From contig OY726565.1 in assembly GCA_963383645.1 (NCBI GenBank), positions 25,046,466 to 25,110,465 on the forward strand: DNA of 64,000 bases. Direction: 5' to 3'. The notes under the pieces were generated by a model. The model was given only the letters and a program-made list of their open reading frames with translations, was not told the DNA's origin and ran no database searches. The stretch comes from Muscardinus avellanarius (taxonomy: Eukaryota > Chordata > Mammalia > Rodentia > Gliridae). Numbering within the stretch: the stretch's first letter is position 1; the number at the start of each line of letters is the position of its first letter. Positions 55,850 to 64,000 of the stretch are shown piece after piece. A program made the position numbers and the translations under genes.

Positions 55850-56071
55850 TTTATTTTTTATTTATTTTTTATTTATTATTTTATTTTATTTTTGGTGGTA
55901 CTGGGGTTCCTGGAAACCCTTTTACTTCTGGGCTACACTCCCAGACCTATTTTATATTTTTATTTGGAAACAGGATCTCTTAAGTCAGCAAGGCTGGCTT
56001 CGAACCAGCACGATCCTCCTGTCTCAGCCTCCCAAGAGCGGAGATTACAAGCCCAAGCCACCATGCCCGAC
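55850..56071 (-). mobile_element. B1-dID SINE (type C) with (TTTAT)n tail
   Basis: TTTAT-rich tail (55850-55892), GGGGTTCCTGGAAACCC, short linker, to CACCATGCCCGAC. Confidence 0.93.
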
Positions 56072-56235
56072 ACTTAAATTTTTATTTTTAAAGTTAATTT
56101 CATGAATACAAAATGTGTCTGCATGCACACTTTCTGAATTTATTATCACTTTAGAAAAGTTTTTTCATACTAAAGGGGATGACAGCTTTGATAGTTAGAT
56201 TTGATAGAAAACTCTCAAGAAAATTCTGTTTCTAA

Positions 56236-56451
56236 GCTGGGCGTGGTGGAGCACGCTTGTAATCCCAGCATTAGGGAGGCTGAGACCTGGAGGATTATGG
56301 TGCACAGACAGCCTCAGCTACTTAATGAGGCCCTCTGCAACTCAGTGAGACCCTGTTTCAAAATAAAGAATAAAAAAAAAAAATGGGCAGGGCTGTAGCT
56401 CGGAGGTCAAATGCCTCTGGGTTCCATCCCCAGACCCGCAATAAAAAAAAA

Positions 56452-56499
<48 letters not shown>

Positions 56500-56505
56500 A
56501 GAAAG
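56236..56505 (+). mobile_element. B1-dID SINE (type A) with (GAAA)n tail
   Basis: GCTGGGCGTGGTGGAGC to CCAGACCCGC, then GAAA units at 56453-56505. Perfect 16-bp duplication AAAATTCTGTTTCTAA at 56220-56235 and 56506-56521. Confidence 0.97.
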
Positions 56506-56521
56506 AAAATTCTGTTTCTAA

Positions 56522-58030
56522 TCTTTTAAACAAACTGAAAAATAAACCTACATTTTTTTCATAAGTGATTATAGCAATTAATATCTGATGTACTAAATAT
56601 TGAAAGAAAAATAGAGCTTTGTGTATGAGAAGGAATTGTTTTACTTCCAATGATTAGAACTTATTTTTCATCAAGCTAGATTTGTTTTCTGGTAACCATA
56701 TGCAAATTCTAATTTCTGAAACATTTTAATACCACTCAGTCTTAAGTATCTACTGATATTAACAATCTGTTCACTACTATCTAATTGCCTTGTAATGTAT
56801 GTGATTCTGGGGCTACTCATAATCCAGTCTTATGGATTCATATTCAGAGAAATGCCAGTTGGGTTTAGGTATATTAGAAGCAAGTGAAATCTTTATTCAG
56901 CCTCTTGAGAAGCTGCCAAAGGGTAACAAGGGTGATTAAATAAACTGTTTGAAGTCTTCTTTAGAATTTGCTCTCATTTACTCACAGGTCTGCCGGGTAG
57001 ATTTACCATGATGTTAAAAAGGCCTAAACTTAATGGCCCACTGACACAGGTATTTTCCATGGCTCGGAGAGTTCCTACCAGTGTGGCCATGTGGTCCCAA
57101 GTATTCTGTACAATATTTGTAAGTAATATAGTTTCATTTTAATGCAGTTAACTCTCCCTCCATTACACTTCTCCCTCACACAAGTATCACTGGAGTGGCC
57201 ACAGGCAATCTGAGGATCCTACAGGGTTAGGTAGAGTTAGGGATACTATTAGTTTAGGATGAATCCTAAACTAATCCTAAAAGATCCTAGTTTAACAATC
57301 ACTGTGCCACGAAAGGCAAGGCCAGTGGTAAGTGTATAATAGGGATATATCTCACAATGCCCAAAACCAGAAGTTTGTGGGTGATGGAAGAGACCCAGAA
57401 TTTGATAGTATGGAGACAATCAAATCATGGCTTTTTGGATTGTGTGATGTCTATGGTATTTGTCAGTTGTCACAATTTTCCAATTTTTGCCTCTTACTCT
57501 AAATAGAATATATGAATTTCATCATTTTTATTTTTTAAAAGTGGACCCCTCCCACACACGCACAAAAATGGAAAATTTTGGTCTTCTGGACATGTCCTAT
57601 AGGTGAGAAAAATATTCTCACCTCCCTCTTGTTGGCTCCTTCTTAGAAACTTCCCCAAAAGCCAGAATGGCAGGCTTTTCACCCTCAGCACCACCTCTGA
57701 TACTACAGTGTCTCCCCTCTTTATATTGAATTTTTATGTACACTGTTTCCACTCACAAATCACCTGCCCAGTATTGGTGTCTGGGTTTTGTCTCCCCTCC
57801 TTCTTACCACTTTTTTTTTTCTTAAGAAGGAAACACGTTGGGAGAATCCAATATCAACTGAAATTATTTTTTTTAACATAAGTATGCTTATATATTTATA
57901 CATATATTTGCAGATATACTCTCTTGAATTAGAATCTCTATAAAACAAATTTCTAGAAATATACTTCCTAGGTATAAGATACAAGTATTTGATAGATACT
58001 GTCAAATGACCCTCTAAAAAACTTGAATAG
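56522..58030. other. unique noncoding DNA with one exon-like segment and one palindrome
   Basis: The longest stretch right of the promoter without a recognised repeat. It contains an exon-like segment near 56994-57056 and a perfect 13-bp inverted repeat at 57248-57275. No known protein was recognised. Confidence 0.45.
57248..57275. repeat. perfect inverted repeat
   Basis: Arms ATTAGTTTAGGAT and ATCCTAAACTAAT, 13 bp each, separated by two bases (GA). Confidence 0.97.
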
Positions 58031-58034
58031 TAGT

Positions 58035-58200
58035 TTTTTTTTTAATTTTTAATTGGTGCACTGTATTCATACATCATAGTGGGATACATACTTTTGTAGA
58101 CATACATGCACACATTGCCCAGTCAGCCCCCACCCGATCCCCACCCCATTCTCTCCCTATCCCTCCCTCCCATGCTTGGCTTAGTGATTGACATCTAGTA
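58035..58200 (-). mobile_element. L1 3' end, antisense
   Basis: TTTAATTGGTGCACTGTATTC and the C-rich TCCCTATCCCTCCCTCCC block are the reversed L1 3' UTR. Confidence 0.8.
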
Positions 58201-58399
58201 TTATAGCAATTTATCAAAAATTAAAAATGATAATCTCACATAACAGTTTCATTTGTCTGATACCAAGCTTTTGATGACTTAAAGATAACATTTCAATATT
58301 TCTTTTTGCTTTCTTTCTTACCAGAGAATCTATTTTTTCTATTTTTTAGGTGAAACTATCATATATTTATATATTTATTTTTAAGAAAAAAAATCTATC

Positions 58400-58800
58400 C
58401 TAATATGGAATATGGACTCTAGATACCCAAAACTATCTCAAAAAAGAACAAAGCTAGAAGATGTATATTTTCTGATTTCAAACCATATAAAGCTACAATA
58501 ATTGAAACAGTGTAGTACTATTCTAAAGGCAGATATATAAACCATTGGAGTTAAATAAAAGCCTAGAGCTAAATTCTTCCCTATATTGTCAAGTTATTTT
58601 TGACAAGGTTTCCACGAACATTTGGTGGTGGGAATAATAATCTTTTAACTAAATATTGTTGAAAAATAATAATTACATGGAAAAGAATAAAATTGGACCC
58701 TTACCTAATCCCATATACAAATATTAACTCAAAATAGATAAAAGACCTAAATATAAATCTTAAGACTATAAACTTTTAGGAGAAAATTGTTTGCCTTTAT
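58400..58800 (+). mobile_element. old L1 ORF2 fragment
   Basis: GATTTCAAACCATATAAAGC, ACAGTGTAGTACTATTC, AATTGGACCCTTACC and TAAAAGACCTAAATATAAATC follow ORF2 order, with many mutations. Confidence 0.75.
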
Positions 58801-59096
58801 TGTTGTTAATTTTTAGGATTTCTAGTTGGAATATTAATATACCTTCAGAAGTAGCATTTGGAAATATTTTATCCCATTCTATTAGTAACTGTTAACTCTG
58901 TTTACATTGTCTTTGGATATACAATATGTTTTTTATTTTTTAGGGAGTTTGTATACTCTTCTGTTGCCTGTGCCATTGAAATCATAACCAAGAAATCACT
59001 GCCAATTTCAATGTTGTGAGGTTTTATGACCCAAACAATACCCTTTAGAGATAGGTAAAAGACTAACATAAACAATGAATCTCCACAGATAACCAA

Positions 59097-60819
59097 TCTT
59101 AGTTGTCTGTTGGATGGAAAATCTTGTTTCTCTAGTTCTGATGTGTGTTACCTATTTCTTCTTTGTAGTTAATCTCTTTGAGTATTTTCTCTAGTGCTGG
59201 TTTTGAAGACATAAATTCCTTCAGTTTCTGTTTGTCATGGAAGCTTCTTATTTCCCCATCTAATTTGATAGAAAGTTTTGCTGGGTAGGAAATTTTTGGC
59301 TGGAAGTTGTTTTCTTTCAAAATTGGGAATATGTTACTCCAAGCCCTTCTGGCTCTCATAACTTGGTTTGGGAAGTCTGGAGTGATTGTAATTGGTTTGC
59401 CTCTGAATGTCACTTGGCCCTTTGCTTTTGTTGCCTTTAAGATTCTCTGCTTGGCTTCCACATTGGTCATTTTGACAATTATGTGGCATGGGGATCCTCT
59501 TCTCCGATCCTGTCTAAAAGGAGTTCTATACATTTCCTGGACCTGCGTATTGACCTCTTGCTCTATGTCTGGAAAATTTTCTGCTATTACTTCCTTGAAG
59601 AGATTGTTGATCCCTTTGGTTTCACTTTCTTTTCCCTCCTCTATTCCAATTATTCTTAGGTTAGCTCTCTTAAAATGGGCCCATATTTCTTCAATATCAG
59701 ATTCCTGCTGTTGGATATTTTTTTCTAGATTAGAAACTATGCGTTCATTTTTGGAATGATTATCTTCTAAGAGCGAGATTCTGTTCTCCATGTGTTCTAA
59801 TCGGTTGTTTGTGCTTTGAATTGAGGCCTTTACTTCATTAATTGCATCCTTTATCTCTTTTTGGCTCTCTCTGAGTTCTTTTCGAAGCACCTCTATTATT
59901 TCTACAGTTATTTTCCTGATTTGATCTTCTAGAAATCTCTGATTTTCTGTTTTATTGGGTTCTGATGTTGTGGGGTTGTGAGCATTCATTGCTCCAGTAT
60001 TATTCCTCTTTCCCATGATTTCGGAAGTTTGTGCCTTCTCTGGGTTCTTCCCTTGGGTCACTATGACTTCACTTAAGGTGTTCTGGATCTCGAGTCAGTA
60101 GTATCTCAGACCCCACTATTCCTTTACTGGGTTGTATCACAGAGTCTCCGACCCAGAGAGTCGATAGAGGCTGCTTTAGACTGTGGGGGGTGCCAGGTTG
60201 CACGTTCTCCTATGGTGTGATATCACTGCCACCGCCCCTCTCCCACTGGGTCAAGTCCCAGGGAGTACAGTACTGGGATTTCTCCGCTGTGGCCCACAAT
60301 TTGACTCACTGTTCTTGAGTACGCAGATGTAGCTGTACTGAATTCGGTGAATTCGGTGCTGTTGCCACCTGTGGCAATATGGCGCCGCTGCTACGCCCTC
60401 GGCTATGGGGCTGGCGTTTTTTTTTCTTGGTTTTGATTTCCACTCTGAATCCCTGCAGCGTGTGCTGAGCTCAGCCACTGGAAGCTTTAGATGCCCTCTG
60501 CGCCAAGAAATCCCGCCTGGCTGTTCCGCAGCAGCTCCCCTCAGCTTGCTGTGGCCGTCCCGTGAATTCGCCGGTGCCACCGGCAGTATGGCGCTGCTGC
60601 CACGTCCTCGGGCGTGAAGCCGCGTCCTCGGGCGTGAGGATCTCCTCTGTGGCTCTGTTCTCAGTCTGCTTTCTCTCTGGAGCCTGGTGATTTTTTTTGT
60701 TTCTCTGGTGATGTTGTTTTCTGGCTTTGAAAGGCGCTGATTTTGTGGTAATGGAGATTTGTTGTTAGCGGGGCTCTTAAGCCCCGCTTTTCTCGGTCGC
60801 CATCTTCCCGGAAGTCCCC
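59097..60819 (-). mobile_element. L1 5' half: 5' UTR plus ORF1, no ORF2
   Basis: The 5' end is near 60819 (GGACTTCCGGGAAGATGGCG, with a YY1-type AAGATGGCGACC). A CpG-rich 5' UTR follows, then ORF1. Homology to L1 stops just after ORF1 near 59097 (CAACTAAG), where ORF2 should begin. There is no poly(A) and no target duplication that I could find. A hairpin AGCGGGGCT/AGCCCCGCT sits at 60767-60788, and CGTCCTCGGGCGTGA is tandemly repeated near 60602-60637. Confidence 0.9.
59132..60016 (-). CDS. L1 ORF1 protein (RNA-binding chaperone), open but C-terminally shortened
   Basis: 294 codons from the ATG at 60016 (MGKRNNTGAMNAHN) to a TAG. The frame is open upstream too, but without an ATG. Order of parts: a short basic N terminus; a coiled coil at about residues 35-110 (LEDQIRKITVEII, RLEHMENRISLLEDN), which mediates trimerisation; an RRM-like domain with ANLRIIGIEEGKES; and the C-terminal domain with YRTPFRQDRRRGSPCHIIVK and ISYPAKLSIKLDGE. 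L1 ORF1p binds L1 RNA and assists reverse transcription in cytoplasmic particles. Compared with the copy at 31168, a C-to-T change creates the stop (CAG to TAG) and removes 11 residues. It is a repeat gene, not a host gene, and expression is unknown. Confidence 0.93.
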   Translation of the reverse strand: MGKRNNTGAMNAHNPTTSEPNKTENQRFLEDQIRKITVEIIEVLRKELRESQKEIKDAINEVKASIQSTNNRLEHMENRISLLEDNHSKNERIVSNLEKNIQQQESDIEEIWAHFKRANLRIIGIEEGKESETKGINNLFKEVIAENFPDIEQEVNTQVQEMYRTPFRQDRRRGSPCHIIVKMTNVEAKQRILKATKAKGQVTFRGKPITITPDFPNQVMRARRAWSNIFPILKENNFQPKISYPAKLSIKLDGEIRSFHDKQKLKEFMSSKPALEKILKEINYKEEIGNTHQN

Positions 60820-61143
60820 TGAAATTATTTTTATGATTCCGTTTAAATGAGTAAAAGTTTAAAACTACATATAAAAAGCTGGAGCTTATAGAATTTATAT
60901 GACTTTAAAACAAATAAAATTAAAGCAAAATTTAGAAATACAGTAATTAATATCATTATTTTAATGTTGATATTATTTTAATTTGATATATAATGTTGAA
61001 ATAAAATCATCCCGTCCTGAGTCTAATAGTAGAAAGAGGCATAATCATGTCTTCTTTTAAATTAATTTGCTGGGGATTTTGATTTTAATAACACAAATGT
61101 AGAAAATGCCTCTTCCAATAATCACACATTACAAAATGGTATT
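60820..61143. other. AT-rich noncoding DNA
   Basis: Nothing recognised. Confidence 0.45.
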
Positions 61144-61159
61144 AATAACTTTAGGTCTT

Positions 61160-62206
61160 CAGTTCCATCCATTTTCCTGTAAATGACTTAATTTTGTTCT
61201 TTATAGCTGAGTAAAGCTGGGCGTGGTGACGCACACTTGTAATCCTCATACTTGGGAGGCAGGTTCGAAGTCAGCCATGCTGGCTTAAGAGACCCTGTTT
61301 CCAAATAAAAATATAGCTGAGTAAAATTCCATTGTGTACATGTCCCATCGTTTTGTAATCCACTCATCTGTTTACGGACATCTTGGCTGGTTCCATAGTT
61401 TGGCAATTGTGAATTTTGCAGCTATGAACATAGATATGCATAAATTAGTTTGGTAGTTTGGTTTCCATTCTTTTGGGTAGATACCCAGAAGTGGTTTTGC
61501 TGGGTCATATGGTAAGTTCATTCCCATTCTTCTGAGGGTCCTCCATACTGTTTTACAGTGTGGTTGTACTAATTTGCAATTCCACCAACAATGTGTTAGA
61601 GTTCCCACTTTTCCTTATCCTCTCTAACATTTGTTGTTGATTGTGTTTTTAATATTGCCATTCTAGTTGAAATTAGGGGAAATCTCAGAGTAATTTTCCT
61701 TCGAGTTTTGTTGGCATGGATTACTTTGCTCCAGCTCTTTACCTTTGGTTTGTTACTATTATCACTTGTAAGGTGTGTCTCTTGCAGGCAGCAGATAGAT
61801 GAATTCTGGTTTTTAATCTATTTTGCCAGTATATGTCTTTTTATTGGGGAATTCAGGCCATTTATGCTGAGATTAGTCAGTCACAAAAAGTAAGAATTCT
61901 AATGCTCTCCCTAGTATGTGGAAGCTAGGGAGAAAATGGGTCATAGGAGAAACTCTAGATGAAGGAGAATATATAGATGTGTAAATAAGGCAACCTGAGG
62001 GGGGGAGAGGGAAATTCCCTAATGTACATGATTTACATTCACAAGCATATCAAAGACAATCAGTAAGTTAAACATGAAAAGGAGGGAAGGGGTAGGAAAT
62101 GGGGAGAGAATTGGGGAAGGGCTAAACAAGTGATGTGTTCATGTATGCCTCTACCCTCTTACACCCCATTAAGATATATGACTACAATTAATGAATAATT
62201 TTTAAA
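61160..62206 (+). mobile_element. twin-primed (5'-inverted) L1 insertion
   Basis: The left part, 61160-61866, is L1 ORF2 DNA in reverse. The right part, 61867-62206, is L1 3' UTR with its A-rich end in forward orientation. A perfect 16-bp target duplication AATAACTTTAGGTCTT lies at 61144-61159 and 62207-62222. Inside the inverted part the endonuclease start (61690-61866) is joined directly to the ORF2 3' end (61160-61690), so the middle of ORF2 is missing. Confidence 0.95.
61216..61311 (+). mobile_element. 3'-shortened B1 half inserted in the L1
   Basis: GCTGGGCGTGGTGACGC with the short type C linker and a minimal A-rich end. No ID half, and the GAGACAGGAGGATCG segment is missing. Perfect 14-bp duplication TATAGCTGAGTAAA at 61202-61215 and 61312-61325. 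Confidence 0.96.
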
Positions 62207-62222
62207 AATAACTTTAGGTCTT

Positions 62223-62475
62223 TGTTTATTAACTATGTAAAATCAGAATTTATGCTTAACTAAATCTCTTATAGCAAATAATTCTTAAGTTCCAGTTTTA
62301 AAGTGAAGTCATTTGATAAATTGTATGAATTTTCTTCTTCACTTGGAGAAAATGTGGGTATTGACACCATTGAAATACGCTGAATGGGTATGTAATTCAA
62401 TTATTGCTGGAACTGGAAATAAAACTATTTATGGTTGCATATTTTGTGCTCATATAAAGTATCAAATAGATGTAC
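62223..62475. other. noncoding DNA, nothing recognised
   Basis: Short AT-rich stretch between the L1 and the SINE pair. Confidence 0.45.
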
Positions 62476-62490
62476 AAGATAGTATTTTTT

Positions 62491-62699
62491 TTGTGTGTGT
62501 GTGGTACTGGGGATGGAACCCAGGGACAGTCTATCTCCAAGCTACATCCCCAGCCCTATTTTTTATTCTTTATTTTGAAACAGGGTCTCACTGAGTTTCA
62601 AAGGGCCTCACTAAGTAGCTGAGGCTGGCCGCGAACCGTGATCCTTCTGTCTTAGCCTCCCAAATGCTGGGATTACAAGCATATGCCACCATGCCCAGC
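62491..62699 (-). mobile_element. B1-dID SINE (type A), first of a pair at one target
   Basis: GGGGATGGAACCCAGGGAC to CCACCATGCCCAGC. Flanked by AAGATAGTATTTTTT (62476-62490) and AAGGTAGTATTTTTT (62700-62714). Confidence 0.96.
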
Positions 62700-62714
62700 A
62701 AGGTAGTATTTTTT

Positions 62715-62931
62715 TTTTTGTGTGTGTGGTACTGGGGGTGGAACCCAGGGGCTTTCTAGCTCCGGGCTACACCCCAGCCCTATTTTTTTTTTATAATTTA
62801 TTTGGAAACAGGTCTTACTAAGTTCCTGAGAGCCTCACCAAGTAGCTGAGGCTGGCTTCGAACCTGTGCGATCTTCCTGTCTCAGCCTCCCAAGCACTGG
62901 GATTACAAGCGTGAGCCACCATGCATGGCTT
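62715..62931 (-). mobile_element. B1-dID SINE (type B), second of a pair at one target
   Basis: GGGGGTGGAACCCAGGGGC to CCACCATGCATGGCT. Flanked by AAGGTAGTATTTTTT (62700-62714) and AAGGTAGTATTTTT (62932-62945). Confidence 0.96.
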
Positions 62932-62945
62932 AAGGTAGTATTTTT

Positions 62946-63600
62946 AAAATCACTTGTTCACAGTGTGAATAGAACACTGCTGAACCAAAGAGGTTCTTGG
63001 GAGCTTAGTGTACCTGCATGAGCATGTGTAATGGGACCCATGCATTCTGCCATCACATTTTTCTTTTCAAACAAGGAATCACTTTGATACATTCTGTTGG
63101 ATTGTCATCTGACCTTTACCCAGTGGAAAGAGAGCAGGATACATAAACTGCACAGGAGTTTACTCAGTGATCAAGTGCTTCAAATGATTTGGATGACTCA
63201 ATATGCTCTTATCAATTTCGTATGATTTTCATGAACATAAATACAGAATAAAAAAGGGCTTAGGGAGGGCACAATTATTATGTTGCTTTACTAAACAATA
63301 TAATTGCAAAAGTGCTTCCAATCAATTTACTCCTAATATTATGACTATCAGTTTACATGAATAGTTATGCTTAAATATCATTTAGGCTTCTAAAATAACT
63401 ACTTACCTACTTCTTTATGTGTGATATACACATAATACTAGACAGTAGAAGAGAGTATCTAAAAAACAAGAGTTTTAACACTATGACTCACATAAAGCCA
63501 TTTGCATGAAGCCACGCATCTGTGGCTTCACATCAAGAGCTTGGAATCTGCAAGAGAGAAGCCTAAAATCTTTTAGGCTTCACCTTATAAAAGTATTTTG
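62946..63600. other. unique noncoding DNA with two hairpins
   Basis: No exon recognised. Two perfect inverted repeats lie at 63507-63530 and 63558-63581. Confidence 0.5.
63507..63581. repeat. two adjacent perfect inverted repeats
   Basis: First: TGAAGCCAC, loop GCATCT, GTGGCTTCA (63507-63530). Second: GAAGCCTAAAA, loop TC, TTTTAGGCTTC (63558-63581). Both stems share GAAGCC/GGCTTC. Confidence 0.95.
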
Positions 63601-63760
63601 AGCTGGGCATGGTGGCACATACCTTTAATCTCAGTAATTGGGAAGCTAAAGCAGGAGGATGACAGGTTTAAGACTAGCCTCAGCAATTTAGTGAGAATGT
63701 TTCAAAATAAAAAATGAAAAGGGCTGGAGCTTAAAGGTAGAAATGCCCCTGTATTCAATT

Positions 63761-63810
<50 letters not shown>
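63601..63810 (+). mobile_element. B1-dID SINE, old, with (CA)n tail
   Basis: AGCTGGGCATGGTGGCAC to TTCTAGTAAC, then about 21 CA units to 63810. Confidence 0.9.
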
Positions 63811-63813
<3 letters not shown>

Positions 63814-64000
63814 TTGATACCTTCTATACAACTATGATATTTTCAACAAAGTTTTGTGATTGACAGCTTGAATGTTATATTATTATAAATACTGATCTTT
63901 GTCTCGGTCAAATCTAGTCTCCAAGTGCCATGCCCTTTGAACCTGATGTAACCCTTTATTGAGGGAAGAGTAGAACACACTCATGGCCATGTTATGCCAT
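63811..64000. other. noncoding DNA, nothing recognised
   Basis: Runs off the right edge. Confidence 0.4.

Noticed and set aside
60017..60061. 15-residue upstream extension of the L1 ORF1
   Set aside because: The first codon is GTG. The ATG at 60016 gives the usual MGK start of L1 ORF1 proteins.
44061..64000. COL19A1 coding exons
   Set aside because: I searched both for a signal-peptide exon and for Gly-X-Y repeats on the plus strand and found none that I could support.

Overview
This is a mammalian, clearly rodent, genomic window made mostly of intron and interspersed repeats. The dominant repeat is a dimeric SINE with a 7SL-like B1 half, an A-rich linker and a tRNA-Ala-like ID half. This B1-dID architecture is known from the squirrel, mountain-beaver and dormouse lineages, so a squirrel-related (sciuromorph) rodent is the best inference. 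The species cannot be named from the sequence.

The only protein-coding gene I can prove is the 5' part of LMBRD1 on the minus strand. LMBRD1 encodes the LMBD1 membrane protein of lysosomal vitamin B12 (cobalamin) export. Exon 1 lies at 43721-43795, exon 2 at 36696-36872 and exon 3 at 19394-19454. All have correct splice sites and compatible phases (0, 0, 1), and they encode the first 104 residues plus one base of the next codon. Exon 4 and later exons were not found and should lie left of position 1. Exon 1 sits in a CpG island (about 43370-44060) with ETS, YY1, GC-box and CRE motifs. In human, COL19A1 starts head-to-head with LMBRD1 at this place, so the right third of the window is probably COL19A1 5' flank and first intron. 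No COL19A1 coding exon was recognised.

Layout: 1-19393 is LMBRD1 intron 3, with old L1 DNA, two copies of a retroviral LTR family and many SINEs. 19455-36695 is intron 2, with an L2 fragment, an L1 5' end fragment and a degenerate L1 carrying ORF1 and part of ORF2. 36873-43720 is intron 1, with hAT-type fragments and a triple-nested SINE. 43370-44060 is the promoter. 44060-64000 is the opposite flank, with three more LTRs (one split by a different LTR), an L1 unit with an open ORF1 but no ORF2, and a twin-primed L1.

The window holds no operon, CRISPR array or new protein system. Its unusual content is in its repeats: dated insertion layers with intact target-site duplications, repeated use of the same target by two SINEs, a SINE subfamily whose tRNA-like half has lost its B box, a nested LTR, a 121-bp segmental duplication, and several perfect inverted repeats in otherwise unique DNA.
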